This document shows, one piece after another, positions 20,629 through 31,108 of a stretch of DNA of 61,110 nucleotides. Numbering within the stretch: position 1 is the stretch's first letter; each line of letters opens with the position of its first letter. Origin of the DNA: Burkholderia dolosa. GTDB taxonomy: Bacteria > Pseudomonadota > Gammaproteobacteria > Burkholderiales > Burkholderiaceae. Location: the NCBI RefSeq assembly GCF_902499135.1, contig NZ_CABVPR010000036.1, positions 1-61,110 of the forward strand, read 5' to 3'. The translations under genes were made by a program, and so were the position numbers. The notes under the pieces are model-generated. The model was not told where the DNA came from, ran no database searches, and was given only the letters and a program-made list of their open reading frames with translations.

Positions 20629-21714
20629 TCAGCCGGCACGCTTGCCGGTGTCGGGATCGAAGAAATGCAGCCGATGCGCAGGCAGCGCCGCGGTCAGCGC
20701 GCTGCCGCGCGCCGGACGATCGGCGTGCGGCAGACGCACCGCGACGTCGTGATCGCCCCAGCGGCCGTGCGCGAGATTGTCCGCGCCGAGTAACTCGCAC
20801 GAATCGACCGGCAGCGTCGCGTGCGGCACGCCGGGCTGCGGCGTCATGTGCTCGGGCCGCACGCCGAGCACCCAGTCGCGGCCCGTCGCGATCGCCGCGC
20901 CGATGCCGGGCGCGCCGGCCACCGGCAGCGCGGGGCCGCCGCCTGCGACCGCGAACGTCGCGCCGTCGTCCGACAGCCGGCCGTGCAGCAGGTTCATCGC
21001 CGGCGAGCCGATGAAGCCCGCGACGAAGAGCGTCGCCGGCTTCTCGTACACGTCGACCGGCGCGCCGATCTGCTCCGCGTAGCCGCGATTCATCACGATC
21101 ACGCGCTGCGCGAGCGTCATCGCCTCGATCTGGTCGTGCGTCACGTAGACGCTCGTCGTCGCGAGACGTGCATGCAGCCGCTGAATCTCGAGCCGCATCT
21201 GCACGCGCAGTTTCGCGTCGAGGTTCGACAGCGGCTCGTCGAACAGGAACACCGACGGCTCACGCACGATCGCGCGCCCCATCGCGACCCGCTGGCGCTG
21301 ACCGCCCGATAGCTCGCGCGGCCGCCGCGCGAGCAGCGGACCGAGTTCGAGGATCTTCGCGGCCGCGGCCACGCGCGCGTCGATCGTCGCGCGGTCGATT
21401 CCGCGGATCTTCAGCCCGTATCCCATGTTCTGCGCGACCGTCATGTGCGGATACAGCGCGTAGTTCTGGAACACCATCGCGATGTCGCGGTCCTTCGGCT
21501 CCAGCGCATTGACCACGCGGTCGCCGATCGCGATCTCGCCGTCCGTCACGCTCTCGAGCCCCGCGATCATCCGCAGCAGCGTGGACTTGCCGCAGCCGGA
21601 CGGACCGACCAGTACGATGAATTCGCCGTCGGCGATCTCGACGTCGATCCCGTGCAGCACGTACTGCTTGCCGTCGTACGATTTCCTGACGCCTTTCAAG
21701 CTCAGCGCAGCCAT
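20629..21714 (-). CDS. ugpC: sn-Glycerol-3-phosphate import ATPase UgpC
   Basis: MalK-type ATPase of the glycerol-3-phosphate / glycerophosphodiester importer. It has 361 residues with Walker [10 protein letters not shown] (37-45), signature [13 protein letters not shown], Walker [13 protein letters not shown] and a C-terminal TOBE/regulatory domain. It lies 33 nt downstream of ugpE and precedes ugpQ. Confidence 0.95.
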   Translation of the reverse strand: MAALSLKGVRKSYDGKQYVLHGIDVEIADGEFIVLVGPSGCGKSTLLRMIAGLESVTDGEIAIGDRVVNALEPKDRDIAMVFQNYALYPHMTVAQNMGYGLKIRGIDRATIDARVAAAAKILELGPLLARRPRELSGGQRQRVAMGRAIVREPSVFLFDEPLSNLDAKLRVQMRLEIQRLHARLATTSVYVTHDQIEAMTLAQRVIVMNRGYAEQIGAPVDVYEKPATLFVAGFIGSPAMNLLHGRLSDDGATFAVAGGGPALPVAGAPGIGAAIATGRDWVLGVRPEHMTPQPGVPHATLPVDSCELLGADNLAHGRWGDHDVAVRLPHADRPARGSALTAALPAHRLHFFDPDTGKRAG

Positions 21715-21747
21715 AGCGGGTCCTTCTCCTCGGTTGCCGTTCGTCGG

Positions 21748-22593
21748 TTATTTCTCGGCGTCGACGAGGCCGCGCACGAACCAGCGCTGCATCGCCAGCA
21801 CGACGACGAGCGGCGGCACCATCGCCAGCAGCGTCGCCGCCATCACGTATTGCCATTCGGTCGCGGCATCGCCGCTCGCGATCATCGTCTTGATGCCGAC
21901 CACCGCGGTCGACAGCGATGCCTCCGTCGTGATCAGGATCGGCCACAGATACTGATTCCAGCCGTAGATGAACGTGATCACGAACAGCGCGGCGATGCTC
22001 GTCTTCGACAGCGGCAGCACGACGTCCCAGAAAAAGCGCAGCGGCCCGGCGCCGTCGATGCGCGCCGCGTCCATCAGCTCGTCGGGCAGCGTCATGAAGA
22101 ACTGGCGGAACAGGAACGTCGCGGTCGCCGATGCGATCAGCGGCAGCGTGAGCCCGGCATAGCTGTTCGTCAGATGCAGCGTCGACACGACCTGCACGGT
22201 CGGAAAGATCCGCACCTCGACCGGCAGCATCAGCGTGACGAAAATCAGCCAGAACGCCGTGTTGCGGAACGGAAAGCGGAAATAGACGATCGCGTACGCG
22301 GACAGGATCGACACCGCGATCTTGCCGACCGCGATGCCGAGCGCCATCGCGAAGCTGTTCAGCAGCAGACGGCCGAACGGCGCAGCCGTGCCGCCGCTGC
22401 CGTGCCCCCAGATATACGCGACGTTCTCGAACAGGTGCGTGCTCGGCACGAGCGACAGCGGCACCGTAAACACTTCCTGCGCATTCATCGTCGCCGCGCA
22501 GAACGCGACGTACACCGGGAACACGATCAGCACGACGCCCGCGATCAGCACCGCGTGACAGAACAGGTCGAAACCCTTGCGATTCTCGATCAT
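21748..22593 (-). CDS. ugpE: sn-Glycerol-3-phosphate permease UgpE
   Basis: Second membrane subunit of the importer, 281 residues and about six transmembrane helices. The binding-protein-dependent permease loop reads [23 protein letters not shown] (the EAA-type motif contacting UgpC). The start at 22593 overlaps the ugpA stop in an ATGA junction; a long in-frame extension through ugpA was rejected. Confidence 0.95.
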   Translation of the reverse strand: MIENRKGFDLFCHAVLIAGVVLIVFPVYVAFCAATMNAQEVFTVPLSLVPSTHLFENVAYIWGHGSGGTAAPFGRLLLNSFAMALGIAVGKIAVSILSAYAIVYFRFPFRNTAFWLIFVTLMLPVEVRIFPTVQVVSTLHLTNSYAGLTLPLIASATATFLFRQFFMTLPDELMDAARIDGAGPLRFFWDVVLPLSKTSIAALFVITFIYGWNQYLWPILITTEASLSTAVVGIKTMIASGDAATEWQYVMAATLLAMVPPLVVVLAMQRWFVRGLVDAEK

Positions 22594-23483
22594 GCGTATT
22601 GCACCCTGCGTTCGACGAAGCGGAACTGGATCACCGTGAGGCCGACGACGATGATCATCAGCACGACCGACTGCGCGCCTGAGCTGCCGATGTCGAGCCC
22701 CTGGAAGCCTTCCGCGAAGATCTTGTAGATCAGCGTCCTCGTGCTCTGCGCGGGGCCGCCGGCGGTGGCCGCGTCGATCACCGGGAACGTGTCGAAGAAC
22801 GCGTAGACGAGATTGACGACCAGCAGAAAGAAGCTCGTCGGCGACAGCAGCGGCAGCACGACGTTGAAGAAGCGCCGCACCGGCCCCGCGCCGTCGATCG
22901 CCGCCGCCTCGATCAGCGAGCGTGGAATCGCCTGCAGCCCCGCATAGAAGAACAGGAAGTTGTAGCTCACCTGCTTCCACACCGACGCGAGCACGACGAG
23001 GAACATCGCCTGCCCGCCGTTCAGCGCGTGATTCCACACGATGCCGCCCTTCGCGAGCGCATAGGTGACGAGGCCGATGCTCGGATTGAACAGGAACGCC
23101 CACAGCACGGCGGCGATCGTCGGCGCGACCGCGTACGGCCAGATCAGCAGCGTGCGGTACGTGCGCGCGCCGCGGATCACGCGGTCCGCGCAGGCGGCGA
23201 GCAGCAGCGACACGACGAGCCCGCTGACGGTCACGCATGCGCTGAACACGAGCGTCGTGCGGAACGAGTCGAGATACAGCGGATCGGCGAACAGGTTCGC
23301 GAAATTCGCAAAGCCGACGAATTCGCTCGACGTGCCGAACGCGTCCTGCATCTGCGTCGACTGCCACAGCGCGACGCCGGCCGGCCAAAGGAAGAACACG
23401 ACGGTAATCGCGAGCTGCGGCGCGATCAGCAGATACGGCAGCAGGCTCGTGCCGAAACGGGAACGGGATTGCATCGCGGGCAT
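22590..23483 (-). CDS. ugpA: sn-Glycerol-3-phosphate permease UgpA
   Basis: First membrane subunit of the importer, 297 residues with about six helices and the EAA-type loop [24 protein letters not shown]. Two ATGs (23483 and 23474) are possible and neither has a clear Shine-Dalgarno; starting at MQSRSRF (23474) would give the more usual length of about 294. It lies 87 nt downstream of ugpB. Confidence 0.94.
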   Translation of the reverse strand: MPAMQSRSRFGTSLLPYLLIAPQLAITVVFFLWPAGVALWQSTQMQDAFGTSSEFVGFANFANLFADPLYLDSFRTTLVFSACVTVSGLVVSLLLAACADRVIRGARTYRTLLIWPYAVAPTIAAVLWAFLFNPSIGLVTYALAKGGIVWNHALNGGQAMFLVVLASVWKQVSYNFLFFYAGLQAIPRSLIEAAAIDGAGPVRRFFNVVLPLLSPTSFFLLVVNLVYAFFDTFPVIDAATAGGPAQSTRTLIYKIFAEGFQGLDIGSSGAQSVVLMIIVVGLTVIQFRFVERRVQYA

Positions 23484-23570
23484 CCGGTCAGACGAAACGG
23501 AAAAGGAACGGCGCCGCCGCGCCGCATACGCGCGTGCGCGATGCAGCCGGCGGCGCGACGCGATGCGGGA

Positions 23571-24905
23571 TCAGCCGCCCGACTTCTCGAAGCGGCGCAG
23601 CAGTTCGTCGCCGCGCGACGCCGCCGAGTCGAGCGCGTCCTTCGGCGACTTCTTCTGCGCCCACACCTGCTCGAATTCCTCGTCGACGATCGTGCGGATC
23701 TGCGGCATGTTGCCGAGGCGCAGCCCCTTCGTGTACGGCAGCGGCGGCTTGTTCAGCATCTGCTTGATCGCGGTTTCGGCGCTCGGATTCTTCGCGTAGA
23801 AGCCCTGCTGGCGCGTGAGGTCGTATGCGGCCGTCGTGACCGGCAGATAACCGGTTTCCTGATGCCACTTCGCCGCGACCGCCGGCGTGCTCAGAAACGC
23901 GAGGAATTTCGCGACGCCCTTGTAGGTCGCCGGATCCTTGCCGGCCAGCACCCACAGGCTCGCGCCGCCGATGATCGCGTTCTGCGGCGCGCCCTTCACG
24001 TTCGCGTCGTACGGCATCATGCCGGTGCCGTAGCTGAACTTCGCGAACTTCTGCACGTTCGCGAGCGCCCCCGACGACGTCGTCATGATCCCGCAGTCGC
24101 CGCTGTAGAACTTCGCCGACGCCTCGTCCTTGCGGCCCGCGTACGTGAACGTGCCGTCCTTCGCCATCTGCTGCAGGAACGCGATGTGCGCGATCTGCTG
24201 CGGCTTGTTGAATTCGAGCACCGCGTCGGTACCGTCGAAGCCGTTGTTGCGCGTCGCGAACGGCAGGCCGTGCCACGCGCTGTAGTTTTCGAGCTGGATC
24301 CAGCCCTGCCAGCCCGTCGTGAAGCCGCACGCCATGCCGGACTTGCGCAGCTTCTCGGCATCGGCCTTCACTTCGGCCCACGTCTTCGGCGGCTGGTTCG
24401 GATCGAGCCCGGCTTTCTTGAACGCGTCCTTGTTGTAGTACAGCACCGGCGTCGAACTGTTGAACGGCATCGACACCAGATGACCCGTCTTCGCGTCGCT
24501 GTAGTAGCTCGCGATGGTCGGCACGAACGCCTTTTCGTCGAGCGGTTCGCCCGCCTGCTTGAACACGTCGTAGACCGGCACGACGGCCTTCTTCGCCTGC
24601 ATCATCGTCGCCGTACCGACTTCGTAGACCTGCAGGATCGCCGGCGCGTTGCCGCTGCGATACGCGGCGATGCCTGCGGCCAGCGCCTGATCGTAGGTGC
24701 CCTTGAAGACCGGCACGATCTTGTAGTCGCTCTGCGACGCGTTGAACTGCGCGGCGATCTCGTTGACGCGCTCGCCGAGCGCCGCCTCCATCGCATGCCA
24801 GAACTGGATTTCCGTCACGGCGAACGCCGCGTGCTGGATGCCGAACATCAGCGCGCCGCCGAGCGCGATCGAACGAACCAGGCTCCCCGCAGGCTTTTTC
24901 TTCAT
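23571..24905 (-). CDS. ugpB: sn-Glycerol-3-phosphate periplasmic binding protein UgpB
   Basis: Periplasmic receptor for the importer, 444 residues. A Sec signal ([20 protein letters not shown], cleavage after Ala29) precedes [10 protein letters not shown], the conserved mature start. Family stretches include [39 protein letters not shown] and [15 protein letters not shown], the ligand-binding region. It is the first gene of ugpBAECQ, and its 90-nt upstream spacer contains a PHO-box-like sequence. Confidence 0.96.
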   Translation of the reverse strand: MKKKPAGSLVRSIALGGALMFGIQHAAFAVTEIQFWHAMEAALGERVNEIAAQFNASQSDYKIVPVFKGTYDQALAAGIAAYRSGNAPAILQVYEVGTATMMQAKKAVVPVYDVFKQAGEPLDEKAFVPTIASYYSDAKTGHLVSMPFNSSTPVLYYNKDAFKKAGLDPNQPPKTWAEVKADAEKLRKSGMACGFTTGWQGWIQLENYSAWHGLPFATRNNGFDGTDAVLEFNKPQQIAHIAFLQQMAKDGTFTYAGRKDEASAKFYSGDCGIMTTSSGALANVQKFAKFSYGTGMMPYDANVKGAPQNAIIGGASLWVLAGKDPATYKGVAKFLAFLSTPAVAAKWHQETGYLPVTTAAYDLTRQQGFYAKNPSAETAIKQMLNKPPLPYTKGLRLGNMPQIRTIVDEEFEQVWAQKKSPKDALDSAASRGDELLRRFEKSGG

Positions 24906-24978
24906 CGACCCTTCTCCTATGAAAACGTTACCAACCGCGTGTGCAACATTCCCGTCGCCATTGGACCGGCGAAGTCTA

Positions 24979-24995
24979 GTGATCGTTTGTGACAG
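24979..24995 (-). promoter_or_regulatory. Candidate PHO box upstream of ugpB
   Basis: On the minus strand CTGTCAC (24995-24989) is a near-perfect PhoB half-site, followed by AAA and CGATCAC, a weaker second half-site. The period is 10 rather than the standard 11 nt. In enteric bacteria ugp genes belong to the phosphate-starvation regulon, so control by PhoB is plausible, but the imperfect second repeat leaves it uncertain. Confidence 0.3.
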
Positions 24996-26204
24996 TCAGT
25001 TGTCGTTGACGACGAACAGGCGCTGGTACTCCTTCAGCGCGAACCGGTCGGTCATCCCGGCGATGTAGTGCGCGACGAGCCGCGGCTGCTGCGCGGGATC
25101 TTCCGACTGGTACGGCGGCGGCAGCAGGCGCGGATCGTCGGTGAATGCTTCGAACAGCCCGGTCACGACGCGCTGCGCCTTGTTCGCCATGCGCATCACC
25201 TTGTAGTGGCGATACAGGTTCTTGAACAGGAAGCGCTTGAGCGCGGCCGCCTGCGCGGCGACAGCTTCGCTGTGCGCGACGAGCGGCGGCGCCGCGCGCA
25301 CGTCGTCGAGCGACGCGGGCGCGACGCGCGCGAGGTTGCGTGTGGTCTCGTCGATCAGGTCGACGATCAGCGTGTTGATGATGCGGCGCACCGTCTCGTG
25401 CACGAGACGCCGGCCTTCCAGATGCGGAAACTCCGCGAGCGCCGCGTCGTAATGGCGCTGCCACAGCTCGACCTCCGCGAGCTGGTCGATCGTGATCAGC
25501 CCCGAGCGCAGGCCGTCGTCGACGTCGTGGTTGTTGTACGCGATCTCGTCCGCGATGTTCGCGAGCTGCGCTTCGAGCGACGGCTGACGGCCCTGCAGGA
25601 AACGCTCGCCGAGCGCGCCGAGCTTGCGTGCATTCTCGCGCGAGCAGTGCTTCAGGATGCCCTCGCGCGTCTCGAAGCACAGGTTCAGCCCGTTGAATGC
25701 GCCGTAATGCTCTTCGAGCTCGTCGACGACGGCAAGGCTCTGCAGGTTGTGCTCGAAGCCGCCGTGCTCGCGCATGCACGCATTGAGCGCGTCCTGCCCG
25801 GCATGGCCGAACGGCGTATGGCCGAGGTCGTGCGCGAGCGAGATCGCCTCGACGAGATCCTCGTTCAGGCGCAGATTGCGCGCGACCGACCGCGCAATCT
25901 GCGCGACTTCGAGGCTGTGCGTGAGGCGCGTGCGGAACAGGTCGCCCTCGTGATTGACGAATACCTGCGTTTTGTATTCCAGCCGACGAAACGCGGTCGA
26001 ATGGACGATGCGGTCGCGGTCGCGCTGGAATTCGGTGCGCGCGACCGGCGGCTTCTCCGGGTAGCGGCGGCCGCGCGATTGCGACGCATGCGCGGCATAC
26101 GGAGCGAGATGGGCTTCCAGCGCCGCCAGCGTCGGCGGCTCGACTACCGGCGCAACGGATGTGCGGCCGGCCTCGGGCAGTTTGCTGCTGGATGTCTCGC
26201 TCAC
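24996..26204 (-). CDS. dgt: dGTP triphosphohydrolase-like HD-domain protein
   Basis: dGTPase family: hydrolyses dNTP to the nucleoside and triphosphate and influences nucleotide pools. The 402 residues contain [22 protein letters not shown] (entry motif), the HD metal site with His96 (LTHSLEV) and His125-Asp126 ([13 protein letters not shown]), and [12 protein letters not shown]-like sequence mid-protein. The length fits the shorter type 2 dGTPase-like class. The start codon is GTG (26204), preceded by GGAGGAGA. It is 41 nt downstream of aroB and closes the pil-aro-dgt run. Confidence 0.93.
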   Translation of the reverse strand: MSETSSSKLPEAGRTSVAPVVEPPTLAALEAHLAPYAAHASQSRGRRYPEKPPVARTEFQRDRDRIVHSTAFRRLEYKTQVFVNHEGDLFRTRLTHSLEVAQIARSVARNLRLNEDLVEAISLAHDLGHTPFGHAGQDALNACMREHGGFEHNLQSLAVVDELEEHYGAFNGLNLCFETREGILKHCSRENARKLGALGERFLQGRQPSLEAQLANIADEIAYNNHDVDDGLRSGLITIDQLAEVELWQRHYDAALAEFPHLEGRRLVHETVRRIINTLIVDLIDETTRNLARVAPASLDDVRAAPPLVAHSEAVAAQAAALKRFLFKNLYRHYKVMRMANKAQRVVTGLFEAFTDDPRLLPPPYQSEDPAQQPRLVAHYIAGMTDRFALKEYQRLFVVNDN

Positions 26205-26245
26205 GTCTCCTCCATGTCAGGGGCGCCGGGGCATCCGGTCGCCGG

Positions 26246-27325
26246 TTACCGGGTCGTCTGCGCCAGCGTCGCGAACACGGCTTCGTCGGGCGCTTGCGTG
26301 ATCAGCGTATCGCCGAATCGCTTCAGCAGGATGAACTTGATCGCGCCGGCTTCGGCCTTCTTGTCGACGCGCATCAGCTCCATGTAGCGCGCATCGCCGA
26401 GCGCCGGCCCGCGAACCGGCAGGTGCGCGGCCGCGATCACCGCGTCGAGCCGCTGCCTCGACGCTTCGTCGAGCAGGCCGAGCCGCACCGACAGGTCGGC
26501 CGCCATCACCATCCCGCAGCCGACCGCCTCGCCGTGCAGCCACTCGCCGTAGCCGAGCCCGGCCTCGATCGCGTGGCCGAACGTGTGGCCGAAATTGAGG
26601 ATCGCGCGCAGGCCGCCTTCGCGCTCGTCGGCGGCGACCACGCTCGCCTTGATCTCGCACGAGCGCTTCACCGCGTGCGCGAGCGCGTCCGCGTCGCGAT
26701 GGTTCAGCGCGTCGACGTTCGCCTCGATCCAGTCGAAGAATTCGGCATCGGCGATCGCGCCGGTCTTGATGATCTCCGCAATGCCGGCAGCCAGTTCCCG
26801 CACCGGCAGCGTCGAGAGTGCGCCGATATCGGCGATCACCGCTTGCGGCTGGTAGAACGCGCCGATCATGTTCTTGCCGAGCGGATGGTTGATGCCGGTC
26901 TTGCCGCCGACCGACGAATCGACCTGCGACAGCAGCGTGGTTGGCACCTGGATGAACGGCACGCCGCGCATGTAGCACGCGGCCGCAAAACCCGTCATGT
27001 CGCCGATCACGCCGCCGCCGAGCGCGACGAGCGTCGTCTTGCGGTCCGCACGCTCGGTCAGCAGACCGTCGAAGATCAGGTTCAGCGTTTCCCAGTTCTT
27101 GTACGCTTCGCCATCCGGCAGCACGACCGTCGATACGCGCTTGCCGAGCGGCGCGAGCGCGGCGCGCAGCGTGTCGCCGTACAGCGGATCGACCGTCGTG
27201 TTCGTGACGATCGTGACGGACGAGCCGTTGATATGACGGGCGAACAGCTCGGTGCGGCCGATCAGGCCGGCGCCAATATGAATCGGATAGGCGCGCTCGC
27301 CCAGGTCGACGTTGACAGTAATCAT
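26246..27325 (-). CDS. aroB: 3-Dehydroquinate synthase
   Basis: Second step of the shikimate pathway: DAHP to 3-dehydroquinate, using NAD and a divalent metal. The 359-residue product has [19 protein letters not shown] (NAD-binding), [14 protein letters not shown], and the metal-ligand region [11 protein letters not shown] plus HGEAVGCGM. The start at 27325 overlaps the aroK stop by 4 nt, as is usual for aroKB; an in-frame extension was rejected. Confidence 0.97.
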   Translation of the reverse strand: MITVNVDLGERAYPIHIGAGLIGRTELFARHINGSSVTIVTNTTVDPLYGDTLRAALAPLGKRVSTVVLPDGEAYKNWETLNLIFDGLLTERADRKTTLVALGGGVIGDMTGFAAACYMRGVPFIQVPTTLLSQVDSSVGGKTGINHPLGKNMIGAFYQPQAVIADIGALSTLPVRELAAGIAEIIKTGAIADAEFFDWIEANVDALNHRDADALAHAVKRSCEIKASVVAADEREGGLRAILNFGHTFGHAIEAGLGYGEWLHGEAVGCGMVMAADLSVRLGLLDEASRQRLDAVIAAAHLPVRGPALGDARYMELMRVDKKAEAGAIKFILLKRFGDTLITQAPDEAVFATLAQTTR

Positions 27326-27876
27326 GCTTGTAGCGGCTTGGCGACGACGCCCGCCAGTTCGAGTTGCATCAGCACCATGTTGACGAGACCGTTGACCGAC
27401 GGACGACCGGTCTCGATCACGAAGTCCGCGCATTCGCGATACAGCGGGTCGCGCACTTCGTACAGCGCTTCGAGACGCGCCTTCGGATCGTCGGTCTGCA
27501 ATAGTGGGCGGTTCTTGTCCTTGCGCGTGCGCAGCCAAAGATCGTGCGGATTGGCGCGCAAATAGACGACGATGCCGTTGCTTTTCAGGCACTCGCGATT
27601 CTCGGGCCGCAGCACCGCGCCGCCGCCCGTCGCGAGCACGATGTTCGCGCGCTGCGTGAGCTCGGCGATCACGTGCGACTCGCGATCGCGAAACCCGGCC
27701 TCGCCTTCCAGTTCGAAGATCACCGGAATGCGGGCGCCCGTGCGAGCCTCGATTTCGTGATCGGAGTCGAAGAACGTCCTGTCGAGCCGGCGCGCGACCG
27801 CACGGCCCACGGTGGTCTTACCCGCTCCCATAAGGCCGACGAAAAATACGTTTGCATGTGGGTCCCGCGCTTGCAA
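27322..27876 (-). CDS. aroK: Shikimate kinase
   Basis: Phosphorylates shikimate at the 3-hydroxyl, step five of the pathway. It has 184 residues with P-loop GLMGAGKTT (14-22), FFDSDHEIE shikimate-binding acid pair, FRDRE and [11 protein letters not shown]. The only start giving the conserved N-terminus with a good Shine-Dalgarno (GAGGAAG) is TTG at 27876; the next ATG would fall inside the P-loop. It follows pilQ by 39 nt. Confidence 0.95.
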   Translation of the reverse strand: MQARDPHANVFFVGLMGAGKTTVGRAVARRLDRTFFDSDHEIEARTGARIPVIFELEGEAGFRDRESHVIAELTQRANIVLATGGGAVLRPENRECLKSNGIVVYLRANPHDLWLRTRKDKNRPLLQTDDPKARLEALYEVRDPLYRECADFVIETGRPSVNGLVNMVLMQLELAGVVAKPLQA

Positions 27877-27915
27877 CGGCTTCCTCTGCTTGAATCTGCT
27901 GGTGTGTGGCGCAGC

Positions 27916-29565
27916 TTACTGGCAAAGCGGCCGCCTTGTCGAGCCTGCGCCGGCGGCTTCCGGCCCCGTTTCTTCCGCGTCTGCATCGCGCGAGCCGGCC
28001 GTCTCGCAGCGTGCGCCGACGACGGTCGGCGTGATGAAGACGACCAGTTCGCTGCGCTGATCGCGCCGCGCCTGATGCCGGAAAAGCGCGCCCAGAACGG
28101 GTATTTTGCCCAACAGCGGTACCCGCGTCACATCGTCCCGGTTCAACTGCTCGTAAATGCCGCCGATCGCGACGGTTCCGCCGTCCTCGACCTCGACGCG
28201 CGTCTGCACGTGCTTCGTGTGGATCGCCGGCCCGGCGGCCGTTGGCTCGCCGACGCTGTCCTTGGTCACGTCGAGATCGAGCACGACCCGGCCGTCCGGC
28301 GTGCTCTGCGGCTCCACTTCGAGCTTCAGCGTCGCGCGACGGAACTGCACGCCGCTCACGCCGTTGCCGACCTTCGCCTGGTACGGCAGCTCGGAGCCCT
28401 GCTCGACGATCGCCTTCACGCGATCGGCCGTCACGACGCGCGGTCGCGATACGATCTGGCCGCGCCCTTGCGCCTCGAGCGCACTCAGCTCGATGTCGAG
28501 CACGCGGCTCAGCGGCGCGGCGAACAGCGTGAGGCCGGCCGTCGCTGCGTCGAAGCCGCCGAGCGGCCGCGCGGCGAGATCGAGTGCGTTGCGCGTGTCG
28601 GTGGCGGGCGCAGCGCCGTCGCCGGGCGGCGGCCGCCCCTGCGCATGCAGCGCGAGCCGCGCACCGAGATTGCGCGAAAAGCCCTGCTCGCCCTCGACGA
28701 TGCGCGCCTCGATTCGCACCTGACGCGACGGCTTGTCGATCGCGTCGATCAAGCTCGCGATTTGCGCGATGCGCGGCGCGAGATCGGTGACGAACAGCAG
28801 GTTCGTGCGCGGATCGGCGGCCGCGGCCCCGCGTTTCGACAGCAGGCGCTGCCCCGTCGCACCGGCGAGCAGCCGCTGCACGTCCTGCGCGCGCGGGTAA
28901 TGCAGCGCGAACGTGCGGCTCGCGAGCGGCTCCAGCTCGGCGGCGCGCGCATGCATTTCGAAACGCTCGCGCTCGCGCACGGCGAGTTCGGCCGCCGACG
29001 TGATCCAGATCACGTTGCCGCGCCGGGACATCGACAGCCCGTGTGCGTCGAGCAGCATGTCGAACGCATCGCGCCAGCGGACATTGTTCAGACGTAACGT
29101 CACGGTGCCGCGCACCTGCTCGCCGACCACAATATTGAGTCCCGCGAAGCGCGCGAATGCGTCGAACGCAGCGGCAAGCGCCGCGCCGTGCAGGTTCAGC
29201 GAGATCCGTCGCGCGTCGTCCGGGTCGCCCGGCTGCCGCGCTGCGGCGTCGTTCATGCGTGCCGGCGGCGGCAGCGGAATCGGCGGCCCTTCCAGCACGG
29301 GTGCCGATGCGGTCTTCTCCGCCTGAAGCGCCGCGCGCGCCGCGTGCTCGAACGGCGGCGGCCCCGCGTGCGAGGACGTCGCGCCGCTCGCTTCGTCCGG
29401 GGTAAGCGCACCTTCGGGCAGCGGTGCGGCGGCCGGCACATGCGTCGACGCAACCGGCCACACCGCCGGCAGCGGCGGCAGCGGCGGCAACGCCGCATGC
29501 GCGGCGGCTGTCGCGCCCGATCCGAGCCACATTGCGGCGACCGCCCACCAACCGTGTTTCGTCAT
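27916..29565 (-). CDS. pilQ: PilQ/HofQ-type secretin, short form
   Basis: Outer-membrane secretin of the type IV pilus or competence (DNA-uptake) apparatus. The 549 residues comprise a signal peptide (cleavage near Ala24), a Pro/Ala-rich linker to about residue 120, an STN-type domain (LNLHGAALAAAFDAF to LNNVRWRDAFDMLLDAHGL), N1-type repeat and the secretin barrel (VEDGGTVAIGGIYEQ, VPLLGKIPVLGALFR, ELVVFITPTVV). The AMIN domains found in longer PilQ proteins are not seen. It overlaps the PilO-like gene by 4 nt and precedes aroK, the HofQ-aroK synteny of enterics. Confidence 0.9.
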   Translation of the reverse strand: MTKHGWWAVAAMWLGSGATAAAHAALPPLPPLPAVWPVASTHVPAAAPLPEGALTPDEASGATSSHAGPPPFEHAARAALQAEKTASAPVLEGPPIPLPPPARMNDAAARQPGDPDDARRISLNLHGAALAAAFDAFARFAGLNIVVGEQVRGTVTLRLNNVRWRDAFDMLLDAHGLSMSRRGNVIWITSAAELAVRERERFEMHARAAELEPLASRTFALHYPRAQDVQRLLAGATGQRLLSKRGAAAADPRTNLLFVTDLAPRIAQIASLIDAIDKPSRQVRIEARIVEGEQGFSRNLGARLALHAQGRPPPGDGAAPATDTRNALDLAARPLGGFDAATAGLTLFAAPLSRVLDIELSALEAQGRGQIVSRPRVVTADRVKAIVEQGSELPYQAKVGNGVSGVQFRRATLKLEVEPQSTPDGRVVLDLDVTKDSVGEPTAAGPAIHTKHVQTRVEVEDGGTVAIGGIYEQLNRDDVTRVPLLGKIPVLGALFRHQARRDQRSELVVFITPTVVGARCETAGSRDADAEETGPEAAGAGSTRRPLCQ

Positions 29566-30479
29566 GGCCGGCCTCCGTCGCCGAGCGCGAGTCGGTGCGG
29601 GCCGTCGGCGGTCGCGAGCATCACGGCGTCGGCGTCGACGCGCACGACGCGCGACGCGCCGAGCGCTTCGCCCGGCGCGACGGCCGCGAACGCGCCGTCG
29701 CCGCCGTCGAACAGCGCGAGCGCGGTGCGCGCGTCGCGGATCGTGCCGGCCAGTCGCGGCGCCGGACCATCGCCGACCGCCGATGACGCTGCGCCGCCAA
29801 ACGGATCGTCTTCCGGGCCATGCTCCGATGCCGGAGCCGGCGCCACGCCATCCGCGACCTTCGCGCCGGCCAGCGCGGGAAATACGTCGACCGACATCTC
29901 GACACGTGCGGCCAGCAATCCTCGCTCGATACGCAGCGCCGTCGGGACCGCGAGCACCGGGAACTCCGCAAGTCCGCCGAGCATGTGCAGCACGGCGGAA
30001 AAACCGCCGTGCGCGACCACGCGCACCGTGCGCCGGCCGTCCACGTCCGCGTCGCCTGCGCCGGGTCGGTCTTCGCCCGATAGCCGCTCGCCTTCAGCGT
30101 GTTGCGGATCGATCGACGTCACATGCAGACCGCTGCGCACAGCGAGATCGGCCAGTTCCATCATCAGCACCGGCCATTCCGGCGCCCGCGGCAAGCGCTC
30201 GTCGTCGGTACCCGCGATGCGCACGTCCTGCCGCCCGGCCGAGGCCGCCAACACACGCTGTGCTTCGGCGACACGCATGTGCGCGGCTGCCAGCAATTCG
30301 CGGCTGCGCGCGAGCCCGCTCCAGTCCGCTGAATCCGCCAGACGAATGCCGCCGATCAATGCGGCCGCGAACGCGAGCACGCAGCACGCGGCATGCGAGA
30401 TCGCCGGTGACACGCGCCGCGTGCTGCCGCGCCGACCGGGAAGGCCGTCGACGATGAGCCGATTCGTGAGTGCCGTCAT
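29562..30479 (-). CDS. PilO-like protein with PilP-like C-terminal domain
   Basis: Inner-membrane alignment-complex component of the pilus machine, 305 residues. The first half fits PilO: a transmembrane helix (about 23-45), a helical periplasmic segment with LAAAHMRVAEAQRVLAA, then a ferredoxin-like core (TVRVVAHGGFSAVLHMLGGL). The last ~70 residues, APRLAGTIRDARTALALFDG to VMLATADGPHRLALG, resemble the PilP beta-domain that contacts the secretin. No separate pilP follows, so this looks like a PilO-PilP fusion. It has ATGA overlaps with both neighbours. Confidence 0.75.
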   Translation of the reverse strand: MTALTNRLIVDGLPGRRGSTRRVSPAISHAACCVLAFAAALIGGIRLADSADWSGLARSRELLAAAHMRVAEAQRVLAASAGRQDVRIAGTDDERLPRAPEWPVLMMELADLAVRSGLHVTSIDPQHAEGERLSGEDRPGAGDADVDGRRTVRVVAHGGFSAVLHMLGGLAEFPVLAVPTALRIERGLLAARVEMSVDVFPALAGAKVADGVAPAPASEHGPEDDPFGGAASSAVGDGPAPRLAGTIRDARTALALFDGGDGAFAAVAPGEALGASRVVRVDADAVMLATADGPHRLALGDGGRP

Positions 30480-31108
30480 GCGCGACCTCCCGCCGGTTTC
30501 TGTCGCGGCTTCGGGTCGAGCCAGTGAAACTGGACCGAGAACCGGAACGGCGTCGCGACCGCGGACGATACGTCTGCGGCCGGCTTCAACGCGCCGATAT
30601 CGAGTCGCCAGTCGCGCTGCTCGTGCGCGATCCGCGCGAGCCAGCGCGCCGCAGCACGGTAGCTCGCGGCGTGCGCGTCCAGCGCGGCGCCGGACGACGT
30701 GGCGCGCAACGTGTCCAGCCGCACGGTCGCGTCGCGTTCGCGCTCGAGCACGGCCAGCAGCGCCGCGATACGCCGATACGGTGCGCCGAGCGCGGCTGCC
30801 TGCGCGTCGCGCCGAGCGGCGGCGGCGGTCGCACGCGCCGCACGGGTTGCCGCGTCCATCTGCGGCTGCCACTGCCGCAACCGCGCCTCGAGATTGGCGC
30901 GCTCGGCATCCGCGTGCGTGCGCATCCACGTGGCAGCGCCCGTCCACAGTCCGGCGCCCAGCACGCCGAGCAGGATCGCCGTACCGCACTGCGCGGCTCG
31001 GCGGCGGCGCAGCGCCTGTTCGAGCCGCTCACGGTACGGCAGCAGATTGAAGCCGCCCAGCTGCAGATGCCCGGCCGCAGTTCGCCCGATCACGCGATCG
31101 GCCATCAT
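30476..31108 (-). CDS. pilN: PilN-like pilus assembly protein
   Basis: Inner-membrane partner of PilM and PilO, 210 residues. The conserved cytoplasmic tail motif for binding PilM appears as GGFNLLPYRERLEQALRRRR (about 18-37), followed by one transmembrane helix (CGTAILLGVLGAGLWTGAA) and a coiled-coil/periplasmic domain. Tandem ATGs at 31108 and 31105; the first forms an ATGA overlap with pilM. Confidence 0.88.
   Translation of the reverse strand: MMADRVIGRTAAGHLQLGGFNLLPYRERLEQALRRRRAAQCGTAILLGVLGAGLWTGAATWMRTHADAERANLEARLRQWQPQMDAATRAARATAAAARRDAQAAALGAPYRRIAALLAVLERERDATVRLDTLRATSSGAALDAHAASYRAAARWLARIAHEQRDWRLDIGALKPAADVSSAVATPFRFSVQFHWLDPKPRQKPAGGRA

Noticed and set aside
29562-30479. 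Frameshift splitting pilO and pilP
   Set aside because: The frame is continuous with no internal stop and normal codon use, so a fusion is more likely than a sequencing or mutational frameshift.
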